Origin: Mycobacterium sp.
GTDB lineage: Bacteria > Actinomycetota > Actinomycetes > Mycobacteriales > Mycobacteriaceae
DNA length: 64,000 nucleotides
Direction of reading: 5' to 3'
Assembly (NCBI GenBank): GCA_021732005.1
Contig: JAKFVT010000053.1
Location: 1-64,000, forward strand
The position numbers and the translations under genes were made by a program. Of this stretch, positions 25,739-33,295 are shown in pieces (within the stretch, counting starts at the first letter, position 1; each line of letters begins with the position of its first letter). The notes under the pieces were generated by a model that worked only from the letters and a program-made list of their open reading frames with translations, had not been told where the DNA came from and ran no database searches.

Positions 25739-25822
25739 ATCAGATCCATAGCGTCAGCCGCGGGTTAACAAACCCACGTGCCGATATCTGCGTCAAACCG
25801 GCTGCACCGAAGGAGTTAGTAA

Positions 25823-27259
25823 GTGGCAGAAAAGACAGCTGACGACCTGTTCAAGCTGATCAAGGACCAAAAAGTCGAGTACGTCGACATCCGGTTCTGC
25901 GATCTGCCTGGCGTGGTCCAGCACTTCTCGATCCCCGCCTCAGCGTTCGACGAGAGCGTTTTCGAGGACGGCCTGGCGTTCGACGGTTCGTCGGTGCGCG
26001 GCTTCCAGTCGATTCACGAGTCCGACATGCTGCTGCTTCCGGACCCGGTCACCGCACGCATCGACCCGTTCCGTGCCGCCAAGACGCTCAACCTCAACTT
26101 CTTCGTGCACGATCCCTTCACCCGTGAGGCCTACTCGCGCGACCCGCGCAACGTGGCCCGCAAGGCGGAGAACTACCTGATCAGCACCGGTATCGCCGAC
26201 ACCGCCTACTTCGGTGCCGAGGCCGAGTTCTACATCTTCGACTCGGTGAGCTTCGACTCGAAGATCAACGGCACCTTCTACGAAGTCGACTCCGAGTCCG
26301 GCTGGTGGAACACCGGTGAGCCCTACGAGGCCGACGGCTCGGCGAACCGCGGCTACAAGGTGCGTCAGAAGGGCGGCTACTTCCCGGTGGCCCCCTACGA
26401 CCACTACGTCGACCTGCGCGACGACATCACCACCAACCTGCAGAATGCCGGCTTCACGATCGAGCGCGGCCACCACGAGGTGGGCACCGCCGGCCAGGCC
26501 GAGATCAACTACAAGTTCAATACGCTGCTGCATGCGGCCGACGACGTGCTGCTGTTCAAGTACATCGTCAAGAACACGGCGTGGGCGGCCGGCAAGACCG
26601 TCACGTTCATGCCGAAGCCGCTGTTCGGCGACAACGGTTCGGGCATGCACGTCCACCAGTCGCTGTGGAAGGACGGCAAGCCGCTGTTCCACGACGAGTC
26701 GGGCTACGCAGGCCTCTCGGACATCGCACGTCACTACATCGGCGGCATCCTGCACCACGCGCCGTCGCTGCTGGCGTTCACCAACCCCACGGTGAACTCC
26801 TACAAGCGCCTGGTGCCGGGCTACGAGGCCCCGATCAACCTGGTGTACAGCCAGCGCAACCGGTCGGCCGCGGTGCGTATCCCGATCACCGGCAACAACC
26901 CGAAGGCCAAGCGCCTCGAGTTCCGCGCACCGGACAGCTCGGGTAACCCGTACCTGGCGTTCGCGGCGATGATGATGGCCGGCCTGGACGGCATCAAGAA
27001 GAAGATCGAGCCGCAGACGCCGGTCGACAAGGACCTCTACGAGCTCCCGCCGGAAGAGGCCGCCAACATCCCGCAGGCGCCGACCTCCCTGTCGGCGGTC
27101 ATCGACCGTCTCGAGGCCGATCACGAATACCTCACCGAGGGTGGTGTTTTCACGACCGACCTGATCGAGACGTGGATCTCCTACAAGCGTGAGAACGAGA
27201 TCATGCCCATTCAGATCCGGCCTCACCCGTACGAGTTCGCGCTGTACTACGACGTGTAA
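25823..27259 (+). CDS. glnA1: Glutamine synthetase type I-beta (GlnA1)
   Basis: A 478-residue enzyme making glutamine from glutamate, ammonia and ATP. GS signatures: FDGSSVRGF near 53, AEAEFYIFDS near 132, the ATP site KPLFGDNGSGMHVHQS near 265, NRSAAVRIP near 346 and the adenylylation loop KDLYELPPEE with Tyr406, the site modified by GlnE. Start GTG 25823 with AAGGAG 8 bases upstream. It is probably transcribed alone, between the GlnR-type operator upstream and a strong terminator downstream. It is the main assimilatory GS of mycobacteria. Confidence 0.97.
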   Translation: MAEKTADDLFKLIKDQKVEYVDIRFCDLPGVVQHFSIPASAFDESVFEDGLAFDGSSVRGFQSIHESDMLLLPDPVTARIDPFRAAKTLNLNFFVHDPFTREAYSRDPRNVARKAENYLISTGIADTAYFGAEAEFYIFDSVSFDSKINGTFYEVDSESGWWNTGEPYEADGSANRGYKVRQKGGYFPVAPYDHYVDLRDDITTNLQNAGFTIERGHHEVGTAGQAEINYKFNTLLHAADDVLLFKYIVKNTAWAAGKTVTFMPKPLFGDNGSGMHVHQSLWKDGKPLFHDESGYAGLSDIARHYIGGILHHAPSLLAFTNPTVNSYKRLVPGYEAPINLVYSQRNRSAAVRIPITGNNPKAKRLEFRAPDSSGNPYLAFAAMMMAGLDGIKKKIEPQTPVDKDLYELPPEEAANIPQAPTSLSAVIDRLEADHEYLTEGGVFTTDLIETWISYKRENEIMPIQIRPHPYEFALYYDV

Positions 27260-27282
27260 ATCGACGCCTTAGCAAGGCTGAC

Positions 27283-27322
27283 GGAGCCCGCTCGCCCCTT
27301 CACGGGGCGGGTGGGCTCCTTC
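27283..27322 (+). terminator. Intrinsic terminator of glnA1
   Basis: GGAGCCCGCTCGCCCC (27283-27298) pairs with GGGGCGGGTGGGCTCC (27304-27319) over 16 bp with two G-U pairs, around a 5-base loop, followed by TTCGTT. It is the strongest hairpin seen in the window. Confidence 0.85.
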
Positions 27323-27345
27323 GTTGAGAGTTAACGAGGGACGCC

Positions 27346-27367
27346 TATCCGGACCGTAGTCCGAATA
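27346..27367. promoter_or_regulatory. Inverted repeat over the doxX promoter
   Basis: TATCCGGAC-CGTA-GTCCGAATA, 9-bp arms with one mismatch, ends 1 base before the -10 hexamer of doxX. A protein bound here would cover the promoter. The regulator is unknown. Confidence 0.5.
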
Positions 27368-27368
27368 G

Positions 27369-27374
27369 TATGGT
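27369..27374 (+). promoter_or_regulatory. -10 hexamer of a leaderless transcript (doxX)
   Basis: TATGGT, 6 bases upstream of the ATG at 27381. Confidence 0.6.
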
Positions 27375-27380
27375 TGGGTC

Positions 27381-27812
27381 ATGACGCAGAGACTCGACGC
27401 TCGCATCGACCGCTACCAGCCCGCAGCCCTCAGCGCGTTCCGGATCTTCTTCGGACTGCTCTTCCTGTTCGAAGGCCTGTCGAAGATCTTCGACTGGCCC
27501 GCAGCCTATTCCGTGCCCACCGGCGCGTGGCCGGTCTGGTACGCCGGAATCCTCGAACTGATTCTGGGCACCTTGATCACGATCGGCCTGTTCACCCGGG
27601 TCGCCGCATTCATCGCCTCAGGCGAGATGGCAGTCGCGTACTTCACCCAGCACTTCGGCAAGAACCCGAACGGCGCACCCGGTGGCGGCTTCTGGCCGGT
27701 CGTCAACGGCGGTGAGCTGGCTGTCGCACTGTGCTTCGGATTCCTACTGCTGGTCTTCACCGGCGGCGGCGCCTACGCGGTGGACGCCATGCGCCGCCGC
27801 CGCTCGGTGTAG
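27381..27812 (+). CDS. DoxX family membrane protein
   Basis: A 143-residue protein with four hydrophobic segments (about 19-38, 50-72, 75-93 and 112-132). The DoxX-type motif FRIFFGLLFLFEGLSKIFDWPA is near the N-terminus and FTQHFGKNPNGAPGGGFWPVVNGGE near the C-terminal half. DoxX proteins are small quinone- or redox-linked membrane proteins; some act in oxidative stress complexes. The gene converges on the carbonic anhydrase gene with 3 bases between stops. A palindrome overlaps its promoter. Confidence 0.85.
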   Translation: MTQRLDARIDRYQPAALSAFRIFFGLLFLFEGLSKIFDWPAAYSVPTGAWPVWYAGILELILGTLITIGLFTRVAAFIASGEMAVAYFTQHFGKNPNGAPGGGFWPVVNGGELAVALCFGFLLLVFTGGGAYAVDAMRRRRSV

Positions 27813-27815
27813 CGG

Positions 27816-28427
27816 TCACACGCATTCCAATAGCGTGTCGGGCACCTCACCGACCGGTCCGATCGTTGCGTAGGTGCGCAGCTGGCCGGTCACCGGATCG
27901 GTTGTCGCGCAGACAATCCCGCACTTCCCCGCGTCGATCCGCTGGGAGATGATGGGCGATCGTTCCATCAGCGCCACGCCGGTTTCGACGATGTGCGCGG
28001 CGGTGACCGCATCGATGGAGTCCGCGCTGGCACCCCGGCGCACGATGGACGACAGCGCTTGCTGGACGGCAATCCGGGTGGCGCCCTCGGGAATCACCGC
28101 GTCGTCCCACGCCCTCATCGCGGCTCGCATAGCGCGGCAGTCCGAGTGGCCGAGCACCACGATCAGCGGTACTTCCAGCGTTTCCACGGCGCACTCCATG
28201 GTGGCCAGGACACCGTCGTCGATGACATGGCCCCAGGTGCTCACATCGACCAGCGAGCCCCAGCTCTGACCGAGAATCATCTCGCTCCCGACAGCCGCAT
28301 CCGCGCAACGGAATACAGCGGCGACCGGGGTTCGAAGGGCCGGCTTGGCCTGGCCGCCTCGAACCGGGACGAAGAACATCTCGTTGCCGGCGCGCAGATG
28401 TTGCCAGGTGTTCAGTGGGTTGGACAT
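27816..28427 (-). CDS. Beta-carbonic anhydrase-like protein with an altered active site
   Basis: A 203-residue beta-carbonic anhydrase homologue. The zinc ligands are in place: C41 in FRCADAAVG, and H94 and C97 in VLGHSDCRAM. In active enzymes the first motif reads CxDxR, where the Asp/Arg pair gates the metal; here D43 is kept but the Arg is Ala45. The usual RNAG segment is also replaced (DVSTWGHVIDDG). It may therefore be slow, differently regulated or non-catalytic. It is the last gene of the dabB-dabA-PII operon, 30 bases after the PII-like gene. Confidence 0.85.
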   Translation of the reverse strand: MSNPLNTWQHLRAGNEMFFVPVRGGQAKPALRTPVAAVFRCADAAVGSEMILGQSWGSLVDVSTWGHVIDDGVLATMECAVETLEVPLIVVLGHSDCRAMRAAMRAWDDAVIPEGATRIAVQQALSSIVRRGASADSIDAVTAAHIVETGVALMERSPIISQRIDAGKCGIVCATTDPVTGQLRTYATIGPVGEVPDTLLECV

Positions 28428-28457
28428 ATTGTGATCCTCTCTAGGGGTGATACGGAT

Positions 28458-28781
28458 TCAGCAGAAGTACTCGGGTCGGCTGACATAGGTCTCTGTCACG
28501 AACATCACCCCGGGAGAGGCGTCGAGCAGAGAACGGAGCCCGGCCAGCAACGCGTCCGCCTTGCCGTCCGGGACCACGGTGATCAGAAGTTCCAGTGCCG
28601 CCTGCTGGTTGAACAGCAGCTTCCCCTGCCGGTAGCCGTGGTGCCCGAGCCCTGAGACGCCGGACACGCTGGTGTACCCGGTGGCACCGACGCTTTGGAT
28701 CAATTCCCGGACAGCGGCGGCATCGCTGCCGGGAACCACCACCTCGACCTTGATCATCTTGGTGAGTGCTGATGTAGTCAT
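28458..28781 (-). CDS. PII-like signalling protein of the inorganic-carbon operon
   Basis: A 107-residue protein with the PII ferredoxin-like pattern: IKVEVVVPGSDAAAVRELIQ, then GATGYTSVSGVSGLG and LLITVVPDGKADALLAGLRSLL. The T-loop segment is short (HHGYRQGKLLFNQQ), so the site modified in classical GlnB/GlnK is absent. This resembles the carbon-related PII branch (SbtB and carboxysome-associated CPII types), which binds adenine nucleotides and bicarbonate-related signals. ATG 28781 overlaps the dabA stop (ATGA). By position it most likely senses cell energy or carbon status for the DabAB transporter. Confidence 0.83.
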   Translation of the reverse strand: MTTSALTKMIKVEVVVPGSDAAAVRELIQSVGATGYTSVSGVSGLGHHGYRQGKLLFNQQAALELLITVVPDGKADALLAGLRSLLDASPGVMFVTETYVSRPEYFC

Positions 28782-31342
28782 GAGACCCTCTCTTCATCGA
28801 GAACCATTGGTAGGGAATCGGATTCGAACCACGGCCGCCATCCCGTGCGGGTCCACTGCTGCCAGGAGGCCCCTGCGCACGGCCTGGCGGCAAGGCTGAC
28901 CCACTCATTTCCGAACAACCGCTGCAGGATTGGGTTGCGGTCGATGATGGTGTCGATCCGTGACAGCGGAGCCTGGATCACCGCGAGCAGCCGCATCGGC
29001 TCGTGCCGCAGCCGGTTGCCGTCGGCAATGGATTGCCAGGGCAGTCCCAGTCGCAGGTCACCGTTGTACCCACTGATCACGCCGGCGCTGCCGACCACGT
29101 TGTGGACGGTTTTGGTACCGGCCCCGAAGACGTCGGGTGCGACTGCCGAGAAGTAGTACTGGCAATTGATCCACTGGGCGACGACGAGGGGGGCGGTCAT
29201 GATCGTCTCGAGGGCGCTGCCGTCCGCGTCGACCTCGGCGTCGTAGGAATGCAGGAACGTCCGCCGCGCAAGGTCGAGGCCAGCCGAGATCTCCCGGGGA
29301 CCGATGACGAACGCGGCATTGTCGGCCAACCCCCATTCGGGGTAAACCTGCGCCCAGTCAACCGATCTGGTGCTCACGTGACGGGCTGCCCGGGGCAGCG
29401 TGCGCGCGCGGCGTGCACCGGGTAGTGTCGCGCAGCGTTCGGCTGCCAATGCGGCTCCGGCCTGGGCCAGGTCGACATCCAATCGCGCGACGTCCTCGTG
29501 GTGGGTCACCGGGATCAGGTGGCGGTCCAAGATCTGGATCCGGTCCGTGGTCGTGTCGTGTTGGGCTGCGACGAACCATGTTTCGTCCGGGATGTCGATT
29601 CCCATGCCGCTCAGTTCCCCACGCACCTGGGGTTGGTTGAGTATCGCCACCGCGGTGCGGGCGTTGGGTCCGCCCGCCTGTCCCCCGCACGCTCCGCAGT
29701 CCAGGGCTGCCTGGTACGGGTTGTTCTCCGATGAGCTTCCGTGTGCGCAGAGCACCACCAGCCGACCGAATTCGTTGACCAAGCCCATCGTGGCGAGCGC
29801 GACGTTGGCGAACAGGACGCGCTCGGCCGGTGGTATGGCGTCCACGCTGAGCACGGTCGCCGCTTCCGGCACCGCCAGGGCATGTAGCCGCCGGCGGACC
29901 GTGCCGCTGACCGCGGGCGCCAGTGTCTTCGCCGCGGCGAGCGGGGCCGCGGCCAATCCGGCCGCTTCGGCGAGCGTAAAGGGCGCCGCGACCGCCTCTT
30001 TGGCGGCGTGGAACGCCGCTTCAGCTCCCGCCAGGCGCACTGCGCCCGAGACTCGGCGCTCCGCTTGGTGCGCACCGTCGGCAGTGGCGACCTCTGCGAT
30101 GTCGTGGCTCGGCGCGATGAGGACAGGGCACAGGTCGCTGGCAGCTCCGCCCATCAGGTCGGTGAACCGGATGGCGGCCGCGAAGAATCCGGCGAACCCC
30201 AGTGTCTGATATCCGCCCAGCTCTTCCAGATGGCGCCGCAGCCCCTCAGAGCGGGTGTCGATGCAGGTCACCACCTGGGTGTGGATAGGCCCACGATGCC
30301 GATCACCGGCGGTGACATCGAGCGCGTGCAGCAGATCGTCGCGATAATGGGACTCAAAGGCGCTCTGCCAGAGGAGCTCTCGCGCCGTCACCGGCAGCGC
30401 CGCGAGCACCCGGGCGGCGACCGACAGTTCGTCGTCACTGACTCCGGCGAGCCCGAGGGCTGTGGCCACCTGGACGGCCCGCTCGCGCGCCGACGGTGGC
30501 GTCGCAGCCAGGTGATCCACCGCACGCTCCGAGCGGTTGCCGGCAAGCAGTGCGCTCTCGTATGTCAGTCGCATGGCGACGTAGGCCGTGAGATCGATTC
30601 CCACCGACTTGCCGCTGCCCCAGTGAATATGCGCGGCCCAGCCGGGAAGTCGGGACAGGTGCGCCTGCAAGTAGGCGATGCGCCTGTCATCACGCACCCC
30701 GAGGGCCTCGAGTGCCATCAACGCGGCGTCTTCCGCACGCTCGGGTGTCCGGCGAAGGCGTGCGCGCACAGCGCGCTTCAGGGAAGGATCGCCGGGAGCC
30801 AACGCCCGCCATGCCGGGTAGAAACCGTTCTCCCGGCCCGGCATCGGCCACGCACCCTCGCCGAAGAACGCCGTGCACCATTTGGCGGTCTGCGCGTCGA
30901 CGGTGTCGGTGACATGCGGGGCGAGCTCCTCGGAGCGGGTCCGGTAGCGACGCACCGGTTCGAGGCAGCCCACGCCGTGCAGGAGATCGGCTCTCATCAA
31001 TTCGAGCGGGCGCAGCTCGCGTCCCCCGAACCGCAGCGGGTCAGCGCCGGCGATATTGGGATAGCGGCGACTCAGCGCCGCATCGAGGTCGGCGTCGGTG
31101 ATTCTCCCCGCACCATGCATCTGCCGGAAGTTCCTCATGCGCAACGTACCTGGCGTCCCATACAAGTCGCCGGCGCGCCGGATTGCCTGCTCGAAGGGCA
31201 TGTTCTCCAGCCCGGCGAGCGGGTTCACCGCGATGAACGTCTCCAGCGGGTAGTGGGTGGGCAACACCCGGGCAGCGAGTGCGACGTCACTACGCAGGCG
31301 GGCCCGGCGGGCCTCGATGGTGGTCGTTTCCGTGGCGGTCAC
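28778..31342 (-). CDS. dabA: Inorganic carbon transporter subunit DabA (DUF2309/UPF0753)
   Basis: An 854-residue protein. It has the beta-carbonic-anhydrase-like metal site known for DabA: C360 and D362 in CIDTRSE, H534 in CAHGSSSENNPY and C549 in LDCGACGG; the 15-residue spacing between the last two equals that of characterised DabA. HYPLETFIAVNPLAGLE near the N-terminus is also typical. DabA works with the membrane protein DabB to accumulate bicarbonate, apparently by energised CO2 hydration. GTG 31342 overlaps the dabB stop (GTGA); the longer open frame to 32197 is a shadow inside dabB. Confidence 0.92.
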   Translation of the reverse strand: MTATETTTIEARRARLRSDVALAARVLPTHYPLETFIAVNPLAGLENMPFEQAIRRAGDLYGTPGTLRMRNFRQMHGAGRITDADLDAALSRRYPNIAGADPLRFGGRELRPLELMRADLLHGVGCLEPVRRYRTRSEELAPHVTDTVDAQTAKWCTAFFGEGAWPMPGRENGFYPAWRALAPGDPSLKRAVRARLRRTPERAEDAALMALEALGVRDDRRIAYLQAHLSRLPGWAAHIHWGSGKSVGIDLTAYVAMRLTYESALLAGNRSERAVDHLAATPPSARERAVQVATALGLAGVSDDELSVAARVLAALPVTARELLWQSAFESHYRDDLLHALDVTAGDRHRGPIHTQVVTCIDTRSEGLRRHLEELGGYQTLGFAGFFAAAIRFTDLMGGAASDLCPVLIAPSHDIAEVATADGAHQAERRVSGAVRLAGAEAAFHAAKEAVAAPFTLAEAAGLAAAPLAAAKTLAPAVSGTVRRRLHALAVPEAATVLSVDAIPPAERVLFANVALATMGLVNEFGRLVVLCAHGSSSENNPYQAALDCGACGGQAGGPNARTAVAILNQPQVRGELSGMGIDIPDETWFVAAQHDTTTDRIQILDRHLIPVTHHEDVARLDVDLAQAGAALAAERCATLPGARRARTLPRAARHVSTRSVDWAQVYPEWGLADNAAFVIGPREISAGLDLARRTFLHSYDAEVDADGSALETIMTAPLVVAQWINCQYYFSAVAPDVFGAGTKTVHNVVGSAGVISGYNGDLRLGLPWQSIADGNRLRHEPMRLLAVIQAPLSRIDTIIDRNPILQRLFGNEWVSLAARPCAGASWQQWTRTGWRPWFESDSLPMVLDEERVS

Positions 31343-32835
31343 GAATGTGCTCCTTTCCGCTGGGCGGGCAGTGCCGAGGTGATGTATCCAGCGCTGAGCG
31401 CTCGGGCGTATATCGCGCGGTGCAGCGAGGTTTCCGGTGACCAGCGCACTGCCGCCAATGCGGCGAGGGTGGTGGCCAAGGCGGCGAGGACGAGCCAGGA
31501 CAGTGCCGCCGACGGTGTCGCGACGGGCAGGGCAGGAGCCAGGTAATGCGTTGCGGCTGAGACCAGTCCGAGATAGGTGATGGCCGCCGCAGGCAGCACC
31601 GCCATGACCGTGACAAGGCCTGCCGGGCCGCTTCGGCGTCCCAGCCAACCCCAGGTGGCGGCGGCGCCGGTGACCCAGGCGAAGATCAGCAGGGCCTGCT
31701 CGGCATGCTGCGCGCCGGCCGACATGGGGATGACCATCGTCGCCGCATATAGCGCGACGCCCGGCAGGATGGCGGCGAGCGCCGCGTTGAGCAGGCGCCG
31801 GCGACCGGTCACCACCGGCGGGAGCGGATGGAAGGCCGCGCGACGACGCTGGGCGATGGCAGATCCGGAGGACAGGAACAGGGTCGCCTTGTAGAACCCG
31901 TGGGCGACCAGGTGGAAGATCGTCGCGGCCCACAACCCCAGGCCGCAGGTGAGGATCATGAAGCCCATCTGTGCCATCGTCGAATTCGCAAGCGCTCCTT
32001 TGACATCGGGCTTCACCAGCATGACGATCCCCCCGTACACCAGGGTGGCGGCACCCGCCACGATCGTGAGTGCGCGGGCGACATCTCCGGAGACCAGCGG
32101 GGCGAGGCGAAGCAGGAGGATGCCGCCGGCGTTGACGACGCCCGCATGCAGGAGGGCGGAGACTGGCGTCGGCGCCGCCAGGGTGGCCGGCAGCCACTTG
32201 TGGAAGGGCACCTGCGCGGAGCGGGAAAGCGCGGCGACCACCGCGAGGCAGCCGACGACAGGAACCAGTGGCCCGGAGATCGACTCATCGGTAAGCGCAC
32301 GCAGGTCCGAGACACCCCACCGCGCGGTGACGATCAGGACCGCACCCCACAAGGCCAGATCACCGATGAGGAATGCGATGGCGGTCCGCCGAACCCCGTC
32401 CCGGGCAGCAGGTAGATGCCAGTACATCCCCAGCAGCAGGCAGAGTGCGACACCGGCCAGGGTCCAGCCCAATGCGAGCCCGGGCAGCGTCGTCGCGGTG
32501 ACCATCCCGGCTGAGGCGGCCGTCAGCAGCGACGCCCCGGAGGTGAACCGGCCTGCCCGGGGATCGCCGGCGAGGTACCTGATCGCGAATGCCTGGACCA
32601 CCGTGCTCACGCCGAAGACGAGGAGCAGCAGCACCGCGGCCACCCGGTCGACCCCCATCCCGCGACCGGCGGACACGGCCAGCACGCAGGCGATGAGGAA
32701 GCCGACTCCGGCGACGAGCGCCCCGGCGTACCCGAGCCAGCGGTATCGCCGCCCAGCCAACAGGGCTGCTACCAGTGCGAACAGCCCGGGCGCCACAGTC
32801 ACTGCGGGGAGAAGCGCGTTCACGTCGACCAACAT
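31339..32835 (-). CDS. dabB: Inorganic carbon transporter subunit DabB (NuoL/MrpA-like proton-conducting protein)
   Basis: A 498-residue polytopic membrane protein (about 13 segments) of the complex I antiporter-like family. Characteristic elements are RSAQVPFHKWLPATLAAPTPVSALLHAG, KPDVKGALANSTMAQMGFM and IFHLVAHGFYKATLFLSSG, with the conserved Lys and His residues of the proton path. Being followed by dabA identifies it as DabB and not as an NDH-1 subunit. ATG 32835 is chosen because TAATTT lies 7 bases upstream, so the TTG at 32844 falls inside the promoter. It is the first gene of the dabB-dabA-PII-carbonic anhydrase operon. Confidence 0.92.
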   Translation of the reverse strand: MLVDVNALLPAVTVAPGLFALVAALLAGRRYRWLGYAGALVAGVGFLIACVLAVSAGRGMGVDRVAAVLLLLVFGVSTVVQAFAIRYLAGDPRAGRFTSGASLLTAASAGMVTATTLPGLALGWTLAGVALCLLLGMYWHLPAARDGVRRTAIAFLIGDLALWGAVLIVTARWGVSDLRALTDESISGPLVPVVGCLAVVAALSRSAQVPFHKWLPATLAAPTPVSALLHAGVVNAGGILLLRLAPLVSGDVARALTIVAGAATLVYGGIVMLVKPDVKGALANSTMAQMGFMILTCGLGLWAATIFHLVAHGFYKATLFLSSGSAIAQRRRAAFHPLPPVVTGRRRLLNAALAAILPGVALYAATMVIPMSAGAQHAEQALLIFAWVTGAAATWGWLGRRSGPAGLVTVMAVLPAAAITYLGLVSAATHYLAPALPVATPSAALSWLVLAALATTLAALAAVRWSPETSLHRAIYARALSAGYITSALPAQRKGAHS

Positions 32836-32838
32836 ACG

Positions 32839-32863
32839 ACACAAATTACGTGTATTGAAATAC
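32839..32863. promoter_or_regulatory. Operator-like inverted repeats in the dabB promoter
   Basis: GTATT-GA-AATAC (32852-32863) is a perfect inverted repeat just upstream of the dabB -10 hexamer. ACAC-n7-GTGT (32839-32853) overlaps the hexamer itself. They are candidate binding sites for the divergently encoded winged-helix protein at 32972-33268. Confidence 0.5.
32843..32848 (-). promoter_or_regulatory. -10 hexamer of a leaderless transcript (dabB operon)
   Basis: TAATTT on the minus strand, 7 bases upstream of the dabB ATG. Confidence 0.65.
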
Positions 32864-32959
32864 GGGTGTCAAGCTTCGTGACAAATGTGTCGTGCGAGTG
32901 GACGGCGTTTGGGTCGCTCGAACAGGCGCGGGAGATTTCTGGTCTTGCTAATGCCGAAC

Positions 32960-32965
32960 TAGAAT
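32960..32965 (+). promoter_or_regulatory. -10 hexamer of a leaderless transcript (winged-helix regulator)
   Basis: TAGAAT, 6 bases upstream of the ATG at 32972. Confidence 0.65.
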
Positions 32966-32971
32966 TCGCGT

Positions 32972-33268
32972 ATGGCGGAGTGGACGTTCTTGACCAACCA
33001 CGCTCACACTCTGCTGTGCATCGCCCGCGACCCCGGGATCCGCCTGCGGGACGTCGCCGAACGCGTCGGAGTGACCGAACGCGCCGCGCAACGCATCGTC
33101 AGCGACCTGGTCGAAGCCGGGTACCTGGACCGGCTGCGCGAAGGCCGGCGGAACTACTACCGCATCCGCGCGGATCGGCCCCTTCGGCACCCCGTCGAAC
33201 GCGGCCATCGCATCGGCGAGATCCTGGCGGTGCTGCATGAGCCGAAGGACCCCGACGGGTCGAGCTGA
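32972..33268 (+). CDS. Small winged-helix transcriptional regulator, divergent from the dab operon
   Basis: A 98-residue ArsR/MarR-like winged-helix protein. TFLTNHAHTLLCIARDPGIRLRDVAERVGVTERAAQRIV forms the helix-turn-helix and LVEAGYLDRLREGRRNYYRI the wing. The rest is a short tail without an obvious metal or ligand site. It is transcribed divergently from dabB across a 136-base gap containing palindromes, the usual arrangement for a local regulator. Control of the dab operon is inferred from position only. Confidence 0.85.
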   Translation: MAEWTFLTNHAHTLLCIARDPGIRLRDVAERVGVTERAAQRIVSDLVEAGYLDRLREGRRNYYRIRADRPLRHPVERGHRIGEILAVLHEPKDPDGSS

Positions 33269-33295
33269 ACAGCAGCCCCACCATCCACGCCGACG

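Noticed and set aside
31343..32197. N-terminal extension of dabA into dabB
   Set aside because: The same DNA encodes conserved transmembrane DabB sequence in another frame, and a GTGA overlap start fits.
31339..32835. Reading the NuoL-like gene as part of a respiratory complex I or Mrp antiporter
   Set aside because: No other nuo or mrp gene is present and the next gene is clearly dabA.
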